Assembly (NCBI RefSeq): GCF_900148515.1
Contig: NZ_FRXN01000005.1
Coordinates: 131,186-195,185, forward strand
Direction: 5' to 3'
Source of the DNA: Algoriphagus zhangzhouensis
GTDB lineage: Bacteria > Bacteroidota > Bacteroidia > Cytophagales > Cyclobacteriaceae
DNA: 64,000 nt
In this document: positions 18,001-27,264 of the stretch, one piece after another
Numbering within the stretch: the stretch's first letter is position 1
How the letters are laid out: each line of letters opens with the position of its first letter
Made by a program: the position numbers and the translations under genes
Notes under the pieces: generated by a model
The model's input: only the letters and a program-made list of their open reading frames with translations
What the model was told of the DNA's origin: nothing
Databases searched by the model: none

Positions 18001-19020
18001 TCAAAGGTCATTATTGGTATCGTGATCAGGATTCAAATCAATTTTACTTTCAGTCAATTCCGATTTTTTGGAGTCGATTAAGGCGATGTTATCTTGGCTG
18101 TATTCAAAAACATCGGTCTGGGACCATTTCCAGGATTTTGATTCCCTTATGTTGATGCCGGTAATTTTAGAATTGACAGTAATTGTTTTATTGGATTCGT
18201 CCTTTTGAATAAGGATCTCATCAAAAGTGCTTTGGATGGTTGCCGTATTGGGAATAGTGGGACAGCTTTTTAGCTTTTCATTTGCAACCCTGTCCTTGGT
18301 AAACCACTTTCTTAAAAAGTCCAATTGGGTATCCGAACACTGATAATCCAAATTCAAGGCAGTTACTATTTGGCAGTAGAGAGCCCGTTTTCCTTGCGAA
18401 TCGTAGCCCCATTGACATTCGTTTCCAATATCAAAAGCGATGTATCCCAATGCTGCTCTTTCTGGTTCGCTGATGTTGTGAAGGTAGGATTGATTGATGA
18501 CCATGGAGCTGATATTAGCCTTTACGGACTCGTCATAACTATCCTCTCGAGTTAAAAAATGAATAGGAAGGTTTCCTGAAGCTATCTTTTTTGCATCCAA
18601 TGCTCGTTCCACCACATTCACTACTTCCTCGTCTCCGGCCATGAGGATGCTGTCCATTTTCCATTCAACCTGGATCAGATCACCTGGCCTGAAATTGTAT
18701 TCTTGGTTTTCTGTCCAGTACCAATTGTAGACGAAAGATAGATTTTTGCCTTTTTTTCGTCCATTCAGATAACCATAATCAAAGTCATCATTGTAGTCCA
18801 TAAATTCTATGGTGTCCGTCTGGATTTCATTAAAAAGTTTGGTATCGTATTGAATTGTTGTACTGTCAAGTTGATTTTGCCCTTGTTGGGTTTCTATAGT
18901 ATCCTGCCTTTCTTCATTCGGTTTTCTTTCAGGAATTTCAGTTTCAGGGGCGGTTTTCAAATCGCTTTTTTGCTGGCAAGCCGAGAGAAAAAGTACAAAT
19001 ATGATAAGTTGGTATTTCAT
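18001..19020 (-). CDS. Hypothetical lipoprotein
   Basis: A 339-residue protein. ATG 19020 is preferred because it gives a compact lipoprotein signal (FLSACQQ) and avoids overlap with the upstream gene; a start at 19044 would add eight residues. A low-complexity Glu/Thr/Gln linker of about 40 residues follows the lipidated cysteine. A folded region comes next with a YIAFDIGNECQWGYDSQG segment and cysteines at CQWG, LYCQ, YQCS and KSCP. No family is recognised. Confidence 0.7.
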   Translation of the reverse strand: MKYQLIIFVLFLSACQQKSDLKTAPETEIPERKPNEERQDTIETQQGQNQLDSTTIQYDTKLFNEIQTDTIEFMDYNDDFDYGYLNGRKKGKNLSFVYNWYWTENQEYNFRPGDLIQVEWKMDSILMAGDEEVVNVVERALDAKKIASGNLPIHFLTREDSYDESVKANISSMVINQSYLHNISEPERAALGYIAFDIGNECQWGYDSQGKRALYCQIVTALNLDYQCSDTQLDFLRKWFTKDRVANEKLKSCPTIPNTATIQSTFDEILIQKDESNKTITVNSKITGINIRESKSWKWSQTDVFEYSQDNIALIDSKKSELTESKIDLNPDHDTNNDL

Positions 19021-19030
19021 TATTCTTCTG

Positions 19031-19372
19031 TTAAATGACATCAATTACCTTTTCGAGGAAATAATGAACTATGGCTATTAATCCAGTAATTACCAATAAG
19101 GTGATCAGCTGGATGATCGTTTTTTGGGAATTGTTTTTCAATTTCTTTCGGAGATAAAACACATCCAGAAGTATAAAAATTGAGGCTATTGCGACGCCGA
19201 TCCAAAAACCTACATGTAACAGTCCCATATCAAAAAACAAATGCAATAGATACCACCAGCCATCCTCAGAGACATCATTTGGACCCAAAACAAGTCTCAT
19301 ATAGCTGACGCCTAAAATCAAGGACAAAATTGTCCAAATTAAGTAGGTCAATATGAGCTTTACGAAACGCAT
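19031..19372 (-). CDS. Small three-helix membrane protein
   Basis: A 113-residue protein with three predicted membrane helices (about 6-26, 46-70 and 82-104) and short charged loops (YLRKKLKNNSQK). No family is recognised. It is spaced 10 nt from both neighbours in the run of envelope genes. Confidence 0.65.
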   Translation of the reverse strand: MRFVKLILTYLIWTILSLILGVSYMRLVLGPNDVSEDGWWYLLHLFFDMGLLHVGFWIGVAIASIFILLDVFYLRKKLKNNSQKTIIQLITLLVITGLIAIVHYFLEKVIDVI

Positions 19373-19382
19373 CCTATTTGGC

Positions 19383-20546
19383 TTAATTTATTTTTTCTTT
19401 GGTACAAAGGATTTCTTTTTCTCCTTCTTCGGGCATCCATTTGAGTTGCTCATGAAAATGCTTGTCCTCCAAGTTCAATTCTTGTTTTACATCACATACA
19501 TAGATGAAGGCATCTATTTGATTGCTGCTTTTGGTTTTGTAAATGGTGTTGGTCAAAATCCAACTATAGTCTTTAAAGGTTATGTGGTAATTGGCCTCGA
19601 AAAATCCTCTGTCGGGAAAAGCTGTTTTAACATAAAACCCGCCTTCTTCAGCGAATACATCGACAATTTGGTTGCCTCCATCCTGTGAAAAATTGGTGGT
19701 CTTGAGAGCAAATTGGTATTGGTCTCCTTTTTTTATAAAAAGAAATAATTCATCCCCTTGGTAAGGATCTGCGCTCACTATTTTATCCAATATCTTGTCG
19801 TTGTTTATATCGATATCCCTTATGAAATAGTGTTCCAAATTCTCAAAATCAGTTATCTCATAGGCAATTGAGCCTTCATAATCAATTGGATCTGGATCTT
19901 CATAGTCTATAGGGTCTGGGTTTTCATTCTGGTCGTAAAATCCTGATTCGAAGAGCTCTTCTAGGATTTCATTTTTTGATGGACTAAGCTGGGAAGCAAA
20001 ATCAGCGTCAAATTTGGGATGAGGTCCATCGAAGAGGAAAAAAAGGACCGACTTTGCTTGGTCGGATGAAAGGTTATCAATGAGATGATATCTTTTTTTA
20101 CTCTGGATATAGTCTAAAGTAAAATCCTGAAAGTAATTGGCAGCATCCTCTTGCCAAACACCATTCTCAGCTATGCTTGTTAATTTGGACTCAAATTCTA
20201 GGTACTTGGAATCAGATATTAAATCAAAGAAGTACTCTATATATGTGTAACTTTCTTCGTATAGTTCGTTGGGTTGATCGCTTTTATTGTTCCATCCGAA
20301 ATACTCCATGAATTGTTGAAAATCAGCTGGAAATTGCTCTAGAAACTGAGCTTCATTTTTGGTTTTATAGGCTTCTTTTAGTTTTTCAATATCAAAAGTC
20401 TGATTTGAAATGGGGATGTTGGTCTTTGAATCTATCTCGGTCGATTCAATTATCCTTTCTTCATTTCCTTTACCATCCTTACAGCTTATTGTTATCAGAT
20501 AGAAGGCAATCAATAACCCTTGTCTTATGTTATTAAGTTTTTTCAT
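19383..20546 (-). CDS. Hypothetical lipoprotein with calcium-loop-like motif
   Basis: A 387-residue protein with a lipoprotein signal (LITISC). The N-terminal half is helical and acidic. The middle carries a duplicated NPDPIDYE/DPDPIDYE repeat. A DINNDKILDKIVSAD segment then resembles an FG-GAP/VCBS Ca2+ loop, like the loop in the product of the 15388 gene in the same run. No family assignment is possible. The start is 4 nt after the SH3-domain gene upstream ends. Confidence 0.68.
   Translation of the reverse strand: MKKLNNIRQGLLIAFYLITISCKDGKGNEERIIESTEIDSKTNIPISNQTFDIEKLKEAYKTKNEAQFLEQFPADFQQFMEYFGWNNKSDQPNELYEESYTYIEYFFDLISDSKYLEFESKLTSIAENGVWQEDAANYFQDFTLDYIQSKKRYHLIDNLSSDQAKSVLFFLFDGPHPKFDADFASQLSPSKNEILEELFESGFYDQNENPDPIDYEDPDPIDYEGSIAYEITDFENLEHYFIRDIDINNDKILDKIVSADPYQGDELFLFIKKGDQYQFALKTTNFSQDGGNQIVDVFAEEGGFYVKTAFPDRGFFEANYHITFKDYSWILTNTIYKTKSSNQIDAFIYVCDVKQELNLEDKHFHEQLKWMPEEGEKEILCTKEKIN
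19875..19922 (-). repeat. Tandem 24-bp coding repeat
   Basis: Two adjacent 24-bp units (19875-19898 and 19899-19922) encode NPDPIDYE and DPDPIDYE. The DNA units differ at several codons but the peptide is almost unchanged. Confidence 0.75.
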
Positions 20547-20550
20547 AAAT

Positions 20551-22038
20551 CTATGGACAAGTGGTTAATGGGTTTCCACAGAGGGATTTAGAATCAACCC
20601 AGCCTGTTAAATTTTGGTATTCGATTTTAACCCAATCCTGCTCTAAATCGATAATATTTAAATCCCCGTCCATTGGAACATTGCCAATCTGCTTTCCATT
20701 TTTGGGCGAGTCAAAGACTGATGTTTCGCGATTTGCTCGAATCCCTATTTCGGAGTGATGAACCCAAGCAATACCGTATGGCATTTCCAATTCACCCACA
20801 TCTATGGAGTCAATCTTTAAAACCCGAAACCAACCATTTTCTCCACTTACTATACTAATGATATAGCCATCTCCTGTTGTGTCGAGAGTTTGAATGATAT
20901 TGCCATTGGGCTTGTCCCTTAGTTGGATTCCGTCGGACCCAGAGTCTCTATCAAAAACCTCCAAACTGTAAAATTTGGGATTCTTCGAAATTGTGTAATG
21001 GAGCGTTCCATTTTTATTTATCTGAATTGTGGTTGTTTCATGAGCCAAGGTGTCAATAGTTTCTTCGTTGTTTCGAATTATTGCCCCAAATACCACTTTG
21101 TTAAATGAAATGGAGGTGTCTTGGATGACATCATAATCAATAGTCACGCTTTTTCCATTATCAAAATCCATAGCCTCTCCGATGTAAAAGGAGTCAATTA
21201 CCTTGAAGTTCTGGTCATGGGAATAAAGGAAATAGTCTGAATTGGAATCTGTATGTTGCAAAAGACTTAAAATTGCTCCGTTGCCATTTGTCCAGGCTAT
21301 TCGTTTCGCATGGAATTTTCCATTGAAATTAAATTCGCTTAAAACTTCAGGATAATAGGTAGCTAGAGCTTCTTTATCCAGTAATCCGTGAAGAGGAAAA
21401 ACAACCTCCTGAGTTGATGTTTGTTGGTGAGGTAAATTATTGGGCTCCTTGTCAAGGAAATCAAGGTTTGTGAGACTATCTACTCTGAAATGTTCTCCTT
21501 CTCTGAAAAAGTTGATTTCACCGCAATACACAGAAGCGTCTTGAGGACAAGGATCATAGTAAAATTCAGCCAACCTATAATTTGTGTACATGCCTAGTTC
21601 TTCACTTACAAAACCGCCCAAATCCTCTTCATGATCAATAAAATAACCTGTGCCGGCGTCTCCTATAAAACCTAAGGTCATTCCACCTAATTCATAAAAA
21701 TAGATGGCGTTTTCTCCGGAATAGGAAAGTGGTTTGCCGGTTTTATGTTCGGACTTCAGGTGTTCTTTTATTTTTTCTTTAATGGCCTCTTCCACTACTG
21801 AATAGTCCTTGTCAAGATATTCTACCAAATAGAGATTAGAATAGACTTCTGACTGAATGAAGTGCATATCTTTAAAAAAGAAATGATGGATGGATATACC
21901 TACTACTCCAATCACCAATAAGGCCTGAAATACCTGAGTCCGCCTTTTATTTTTAAAAACCCACCTGATCAATAGATAGCACAGGTATATAAAAGCCGCA
22001 AAAAACAGGAGCAAAAAGACAATAATAATGATTCCCAT
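20551..22038 (-). CDS. Membrane protein with two C-terminal SH3b-like domains
   Basis: A 495-residue protein with two N-terminal membrane helices (about 3-28 and 39-55). An extracytoplasmic region holds a cysteine pair (DPCPQDASVYCGE). Near the C-terminus there are two bacterial SH3-like modules: 'GIQLRDKPNGNIIQTL...NGWFRVLKI' (about 345-385) and 'ETSVFDSPKNGKQIGNVP...DWVKIEY...GWVDSKSL' (about 425-485). SH3b domains bind cell-wall peptides or surface ligands, so a periplasmic sensing or anchoring role is a reasonable inference. It lies mid-run, 29 nt after the 22068 gene. Confidence 0.75.
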   Translation of the reverse strand: MGIIIIVFLLLFFAAFIYLCYLLIRWVFKNKRRTQVFQALLVIGVVGISIHHFFFKDMHFIQSEVYSNLYLVEYLDKDYSVVEEAIKEKIKEHLKSEHKTGKPLSYSGENAIYFYELGGMTLGFIGDAGTGYFIDHEEDLGGFVSEELGMYTNYRLAEFYYDPCPQDASVYCGEINFFREGEHFRVDSLTNLDFLDKEPNNLPHQQTSTQEVVFPLHGLLDKEALATYYPEVLSEFNFNGKFHAKRIAWTNGNGAILSLLQHTDSNSDYFLYSHDQNFKVIDSFYIGEAMDFDNGKSVTIDYDVIQDTSISFNKVVFGAIIRNNEETIDTLAHETTTIQINKNGTLHYTISKNPKFYSLEVFDRDSGSDGIQLRDKPNGNIIQTLDTTGDGYIISIVSGENGWFRVLKIDSIDVGELEMPYGIAWVHHSEIGIRANRETSVFDSPKNGKQIGNVPMDGDLNIIDLEQDWVKIEYQNLTGWVDSKSLCGNPLTTCP

Positions 22039-22067
22039 TAGGTCAGATTTTTATGCTGGATATGATC

Positions 22068-22844
22068 TTATAGCTTCTCATAATGATCTTTTATTTCACT
22101 TAGAATAGTATAAATCTCTTTATCATTTTTTTCTATTTCGCGCCTTTTCCAAAAAGTGTATTTCCAATATTTTCTATGCAGATTTTGGGAGTTAGCCTTG
22201 AAGTAAATGTCTTCGAAAAAGGCCTTTTTGTCTGTTTTTTTGGCTATTTCTTCATAAGCCAAAAGACAATCATTAATCTGTTGGACAAATACTTTTTGAT
22301 ATAAACTTTTGGGTATGCTATGATAAATGTCCTCCTTATATCTTTCATAAGTTTGTAAAAGCAGATCTGAATTTCGGTACCTGTTCAAAAAGCTTAAAGT
22401 CAGTAAATCTGAAAGAGAGGCGTCTTCTTTAAATAATTGAGGAAGAAAGGAGTAGTCGAAAGAAAAATTACCATAATCGATTGAGGAACCAATGATGGAT
22501 TTGATAAACCCCAATTCGCTGAAGTCCTTTTCGATTAAATCAACAACTGCATTTGAAAAGAGTGGATCCACTCTATCATCGTTGTTGAACTGATCGACAA
22601 ACATGGTTACATCCTTGTATTCTGACTCGCTCAATTCAATGAATTGGTTGCTGATAAAATCTCCATTTTTGATTTCAGAAATTTCGTCTGCTAAAGCAAT
22701 CTGTTGATTTTCTTGGAGAGTATTTTTGATACTGTCATACTCCAGATTATCCCTGATTAGTTCTGAAGATTTGAGGGAATAGAAATACGCTAATCCCACA
22801 AAAGAAAGCCCTACCAAAACCGAGATTATTGCAATCTTCTTCAT
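22068..22844 (-). CDS. Membrane-anchored hypothetical protein, paralogue of the 22846 product
   Basis: A 258-residue protein with one N-terminal membrane helix (about 4-22) and a helical extracytoplasmic body. The last 75 residues (LLAYEEI ... YWKYTFWKRREIEKNDKEIY) align with the C-terminus of the next upstream product, sharing YEEI, FW-RR, the following E-N pair, IL-EI and a final HY. The two genes are 1 nt apart, which points to tandem duplication. Function unknown. Confidence 0.7.
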   Translation of the reverse strand: MKKIAIISVLVGLSFVGLAYFYSLKSSELIRDNLEYDSIKNTLQENQQIALADEISEIKNGDFISNQFIELSESEYKDVTMFVDQFNNDDRVDPLFSNAVVDLIEKDFSELGFIKSIIGSSIDYGNFSFDYSFLPQLFKEDASLSDLLTLSFLNRYRNSDLLLQTYERYKEDIYHSIPKSLYQKVFVQQINDCLLAYEEIAKKTDKKAFFEDIYFKANSQNLHRKYWKYTFWKRREIEKNDKEIYTILSEIKDHYEKL

Positions 22845-22845
22845 A

Positions 22846-23805
22846 TTAATTCTTATAATGGGTTTGGATTTCCTTTAGGATTCGAAATACCTCGGTTTCA
22901 TTTTCTTCTGCAAAACGCCTGTCCCAAAAACTGAAAGGCCAGGAATATTTGAATTTCTTGGTGAATTTTTTTGAATGAAAGTCAAGAAATTTTTCATCGC
23001 TTACGTCATATTTCTTGTAGAATTCCTTGTGGGAAGGAGCCTTGACAATCTCTTCATAAACCAGGATTAAGTCATCTATTAGCTTTTTGCATAATTGTTC
23101 ATACCGGGTATTCGAGAAAAAAGTATAGAAATAGACTTTGTTTTGATCCCAGAAAAAGGAAACCCGATCCGAAGTTCTGTCGATTGATTGAGCTTTTTGT
23201 GCAATGTACATCAGCTGAGAGGCCCGTTCGAAACTGGAATAGTTTTCCTCTATTTCTAAATCTCCAAAGTCTTCTGCTTCTTCTTGGGATTGAAAACCAA
23301 AAGGAATTGAAAAAACTGCCTCGTAATTAGCCTGTTCGAATTCTTCTGTACTAGGCTCAAATTCAAAAGCTATATCAAATACTTTGTTCCAGTAGGATGC
23401 GCCATATTCTTGATTTTCCAATTGAGAAATGATTTGATCTCTCAATGTGCTCTGATAGGATTCGGGATCGTTTCCCTTATGTACGATATCAAGTAGGAAA
23501 AATTCATAACCTTTTAGAGCATTTCTGTATTCCTGAAAATGTCTTAATGCTACGAGTTCATTTTTTATGAATTGATTTTCAGGTAGGTCATCCCAATCGA
23601 TAAGTTCTATAGCTCCATTTCGAACCTCTCTTTTATGAATAGATGAATATTCTGTGAAAAACAAAAAAGCTCCTCCAATCAAGAAGAATACAGATAGAAT
23701 TTGGATAAGACCTGTTAGTACTTTTTGCTTTGAAACAGCTAAAATAATTATGGCCGTCACAGCATATATAACCGATGCAATCAATATTTGAAGTAAAAAA
23801 GTCAT
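22846..23805 (-). CDS. Membrane-anchored hypothetical protein, paralogue of the 22068 product
   Basis: A 319-residue protein with two N-terminal membrane helices (about 5-24 and 29-50), followed by a helical region. Its C-terminal domain (LVYEEIVKAPSHKEFYKKY ... SWPFSFWDRRFAEENETEVF) is shared with the product of the gene 1 nt downstream. No family is recognised. It is tightly coupled to its neighbours (gap 11 nt upstream). Confidence 0.7.
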   Translation of the reverse strand: MTFLLQILIASVIYAVTAIIILAVSKQKVLTGLIQILSVFFLIGGAFLFFTEYSSIHKREVRNGAIELIDWDDLPENQFIKNELVALRHFQEYRNALKGYEFFLLDIVHKGNDPESYQSTLRDQIISQLENQEYGASYWNKVFDIAFEFEPSTEEFEQANYEAVFSIPFGFQSQEEAEDFGDLEIEENYSSFERASQLMYIAQKAQSIDRTSDRVSFFWDQNKVYFYTFFSNTRYEQLCKKLIDDLILVYEEIVKAPSHKEFYKKYDVSDEKFLDFHSKKFTKKFKYSWPFSFWDRRFAEENETEVFRILKEIQTHYKN

Positions 23806-23816
23806 CTCTTAGCTGA

Positions 23817-24872
23817 TCATTCGGTGAAGACTTTGGAAATCTTAAGGTTGTATAAAGGATCTTCAATGAAATCAGAATTCTCATGAATCACCCTTATCAA
23901 ATACTGACCTTTTTCTAGAGGTTCTAGAAAAGAATCAAATTGGGCCATATCCATGTTTAGGTATTCTTCCAAAGTGTGAAAAGTGTCGTTTTCAAAAACC
24001 GAAAATTGAAATTTATGATTTGGATCATTCGGCTCAATATTGATTTCTATTTCACTTGCTTCCTCTAGTGAAATCAGAAAAAATGTCGCGTTGCCATAAT
24101 ATCCTTCAGTGACAGATTCAAAAGACTGATTTTCATTGAAAGCTACGGCATTAGCACAGAAAACGGGTTCAAAAAAGTTGATAATCTTGAATTCACCTTT
24201 ATTGTCTTCTCCTTGAATACTGTAAAGACCGCTTACAAACTTGAATGGTAAATCAGTTCTTTTTTCGCGAAGTAATCTCTCAAATACTATTTTGGTGGGA
24301 AAGGGACTTTCGTACCAGTCCCCAATTCCCGCAAAACTATTGTACTCAACTAGTTCTTGAATGAGCTTTTCTTTTCCAATCTCTATCGGATAAACTCCCT
24401 CAATGACCTCATATTCTTTCAGATCCTGTTTTTGTAGTTTATCATTGAATTGGTCTTGAGAATAGCCTTCAAACATGAAGAACAGGTTCATGAAAGTTCC
24501 ATTTTTTCTAAAAACCAAATTTTGAATCCCTTGACTATTCTTGAGGCCAAAGTGAATGAATTTCCCTTTTTTGACTTTGTAGACAGGGAAATACCCACTG
24601 ATTTCATCAGAGCAGCCGACACATTCTGATTTTATTAATCTTTCTGGATTACCTTCAGAGTTTTTCCAATTCTCGAGAGTTGAGATTTCCTCGGCTTCCA
24701 ATAAATCTGAAATAGTGTTGGGGCTATCTCCATTTTTGATTTCAGCAAATGGATAGTTGATTCGATTTAGACTCTTGAATGCCTTTGCTTCCTCAACTGT
24801 CGGTTTGATAGCATTGCATGAGCTTGAAATGATCAATAAAATAAGCAGTATGTAGGCATACTTAAGCCTCAT
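23817..24872 (-). CDS. Hypothetical lipoprotein
   Basis: A 351-residue protein with a lipoprotein signal (IISSSC). The mature part is beta-rich and contains a CVGC pair at about residue 79-82. Near the C-terminus a 'YYGNATFFLISLEEASEIEINIEPND' stretch resembles the strands of jelly-roll or pre-peptidase C-terminal-type domains; this similarity is weak. Its first 11 nt overlap the end of the protease gene, so the two are translationally coupled. Confidence 0.65.
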   Translation of the reverse strand: MRLKYAYILLILLIISSSCNAIKPTVEEAKAFKSLNRINYPFAEIKNGDSPNTISDLLEAEEISTLENWKNSEGNPERLIKSECVGCSDEISGYFPVYKVKKGKFIHFGLKNSQGIQNLVFRKNGTFMNLFFMFEGYSQDQFNDKLQKQDLKEYEVIEGVYPIEIGKEKLIQELVEYNSFAGIGDWYESPFPTKIVFERLLREKRTDLPFKFVSGLYSIQGEDNKGEFKIINFFEPVFCANAVAFNENQSFESVTEGYYGNATFFLISLEEASEIEINIEPNDPNHKFQFSVFENDTFHTLEEYLNMDMAQFDSFLEPLEKGQYLIRVIHENSDFIEDPLYNLKISKVFTE

Positions 24873-25947
24873 GTTGTTTGCTGAATTTTGTCATTTTCGC
24901 ACCAAAATCACAGATGAACATATTGTCCAATTGATCAGCTTTTTCAGCCAATTGAGCCAAGTTGTTCAATACCTGTTCATTTTCCTTTGAATACAAATCA
25001 CTGATATGTACCCTGTAGGAAAGATAGATTTGATTGTCAGAGATGGAAAGTCGGTGCTCACCGGTATCTGTGCGCATGATGTATTCGTAAATCTCTGCAA
25101 GATTTTGCCTTGGGAGCTCGTTCAATGGAGAGGTTGCAAAAAGATAATTGTTGTCATATACGAACATTCGAATTTCAGCACTTCCCAAATGGAATTTCCA
25201 ATATTCGCTACCGGTTCTCGCTAATACAGGATCTATATCTAAATTTTGAATGGCTTTTTCCACCTTCACGCTGAAATCGGAGAGAGGACTTTCTTCGAAC
25301 AAACTTTCCTCAATGTCATTTCCGCAATTGGGACAATAAGCGGTCTTTTCCTGGATTAATGAATTACAGCTAGGGCAACCCAAGGTAAGATCTTCAGAAA
25401 GCTGATCAATGATTTCAAGCTCTTCTCTGATTGTTTCTATTGGAATGGCAAAGCCCATATTATCAGCATCTGAGAATTTTGCAGTAACGATTCCAAGCAA
25501 TTCTCCTTTTTCATTGATCACAGGGCCTCCGCTATTTCCGGGGTTTATGGCAGCATCTGTTTGTATAAAGTCACTACCGCCGATGATTTGTTGTGGATTA
25601 GAAACAGTCCCCTCGGTCACCGTAAAAGGCATACCATAAGGGAATCCCAATACCAAAAGTTTGTCTCTTGTTGAAACTGTTGTGTCATGATTTGTATTAA
25701 CTGTTTGAATTGGGATGGGAAGACTTTCCGCCTTCAAAAATGCAAGGTCTTTGCCTGGATTTGCGTAAATGACTTTTGCCAAATATCTGTTTTTTGCTCC
25801 ATCTTCTACACTGATAGATAGACTACCGGAAATGACATGGAAATTGGTGATAATTACCTTGTCTTGAGAGCTGTAAAATCCTGTTCCAGAGCCAAATGCA
25901 GTATTAATTTTATAAACTGAATTTTCTAGGTTTTGTATAGTGTTCAT
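24862..25947 (-). CDS. Signal-less trypsin-like protease with zinc ribbon and YbjN-like domain
   Basis: A 361-residue protein from ATG 25947. Residues 1-180 are an HtrA/DegP-type S1C protease with an intact triad: His37 (ITNFHV), Asp67 (KDLAFL) and Ser139 (GNSGGP), but no PDZ domain. A zinc ribbon follows with CPSC at 191-194 and CPNC at 205-208. Residues about 225-350 look like a YbjN/type III secretion chaperone-like fold (FHLGSAEIRMFVY ... LATSPL-like strand ... DNMFICDFG). There is no signal peptide or membrane helix, so it should stay in the cytosol, unlike the other products of the run. It starts 2 nt after another YbjN-like gene. The protease call is firm; the YbjN-like call is moderately sure. 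Confidence 0.85.
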   Translation of the reverse strand: MNTIQNLENSVYKINTAFGSGTGFYSSQDKVIITNFHVISGSLSISVEDGAKNRYLAKVIYANPGKDLAFLKAESLPIPIQTVNTNHDTTVSTRDKLLVLGFPYGMPFTVTEGTVSNPQQIIGGSDFIQTDAAINPGNSGGPVINEKGELLGIVTAKFSDADNMGFAIPIETIREELEIIDQLSEDLTLGCPSCNSLIQEKTAYCPNCGNDIEESLFEESPLSDFSVKVEKAIQNLDIDPVLARTGSEYWKFHLGSAEIRMFVYDNNYLFATSPLNELPRQNLAEIYEYIMRTDTGEHRLSISDNQIYLSYRVHISDLYSKENEQVLNNLAQLAEKADQLDNMFICDFGAKMTKFSKQHEA

Positions 25948-25949
25948 TT

Positions 25950-27155
25950 TCAATTAGTCTTAAAGTTTGCCATCATCTGTTGAATTGCTGCCATGGATTC
26001 TTGCATTTGTGCCCCCATGATTTTTGAGAGATCCATACCGAATTCTTGGCCGAAAAGTGAGTCCTCCATGATGGATTCCATCCCAGTCATCAGGATTGGA
26101 GCTGCTAGATTCCAGTCCATTTGACTAGTTTGTGCCAAAGCATCTGTGATGGGTTTACTGATAGATTCATTCACCAGATTGTAATAGAAAAGCCCGTAGA
26201 AACAGGATTGCATGAGATTGCAGGCATCTTCAAACTGGTAGTTGGAGATTTTTTCCTTTGCCTCATAGTAGCTGTCCTCCCAGTTTTCTCGGATATTTTC
26301 CTTCTTGCTGCTGTATTTGTGAGGGACAAATGTTTCTACCTGGTAGAGATCGGATAAAAACTTTTCCTTAGGATAGTTTTTTAACTTTTCAAGACTTGAT
26401 TTTCCATTCAATAATCTTGTCTGAAATTGAATTCTTCGATCTTGAATTCCATCGATGGCTTTTTCGATAAGGGTTCTTAAATAGCCTTGAGGTTCGGAGT
26501 AAAACTCCAGCTTTTTGAAAGTGATGTTGAGCGTGTACCAAGCATTGTTGGACTGCCTCTTTTCCATGTAATAGTTTAACCTCTCTATACCCTCTGAAAG
26601 GATAGTCTGACTATTGTTGAAAGCCTGCTCTTTTAGATTATCTGGGAAAGGGGAAATGACTGGTTCCTGAAGATGCTCTGCGCCAAACTTTTCGATTAGT
26701 TCATCATCATAGCTATCTGCGTACAAACAAATTTCCCGCAAGACGCCATAAATTTTATAGGGCTCACATAGATGAATGGGACAAGAAAAAGTGAAAAATA
26801 CCATGTCCCCCTCTAGTACCAAATTGGCCAGATTGAGTGGATACATTCGAAGTTCCGCCAATCGCCTCATTAATGGGACTTTTTTGGCATCTTCTATATT
26901 TAAAAATGGGCATTTGATGATAAGTTCTGTCTCTGATTGTGCAATGAATACTACCACAGATCCATGCGCTATTTCATAGGTGTTTCCTGTTTTTTTAGAC
27001 TTTAGGCTGCTGTCGATATAGTCTAAAAGCGTTGGGATTACCTGTTCATAATGTCCACTGTTAAACAAGGCAATTGATTCATCCCACTTCTCATCTTGTT
27101 TCGTGGAGGCTTTTTTGGGATTGATAGGAGGGAAATAGCTTAAATTTTTATTCAT
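25950..27155 (-). CDS. Cytosolic YbjN-like/TPR-type hypothetical protein
   Basis: A 401-residue soluble protein. ATG 27155 is chosen; the frame also contains a TTG at 27173 that would add six residues. Residues about 10-45 look like a single tetratricopeptide-type pair. Residues about 55-165 (GSVVVFIAQSETELIIKCPF ... VLEGDMVFFTFSC ... VLREICLYAD) resemble a YbjN/secretion-chaperone fold. The rest is helical, with a Met/Gln-rich tail. Its stop is 2 nt before the protease start, and both products share the YbjN-like module, so they probably work together. It opens the main 14-gene run. Function unknown. Confidence 0.72.
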   Translation of the reverse strand: MNKNLSYFPPINPKKASTKQDEKWDESIALFNSGHYEQVIPTLLDYIDSSLKSKKTGNTYEIAHGSVVVFIAQSETELIIKCPFLNIEDAKKVPLMRRLAELRMYPLNLANLVLEGDMVFFTFSCPIHLCEPYKIYGVLREICLYADSYDDELIEKFGAEHLQEPVISPFPDNLKEQAFNNSQTILSEGIERLNYYMEKRQSNNAWYTLNITFKKLEFYSEPQGYLRTLIEKAIDGIQDRRIQFQTRLLNGKSSLEKLKNYPKEKFLSDLYQVETFVPHKYSSKKENIRENWEDSYYEAKEKISNYQFEDACNLMQSCFYGLFYYNLVNESISKPITDALAQTSQMDWNLAAPILMTGMESIMEDSLFGQEFGMDLSKIMGAQMQESMAAIQQMMANFKTN

Positions 27156-27264
27156 GGTATTTGTATTGGCCAAGGCTTGATGTGTCCTTTAGCTTATTTG
27201 AAAAATATTGTCTCCATTTCCTTGAGAATTATAGGAGAGATTTAGTTGGTTTAGTGATCTTGCT

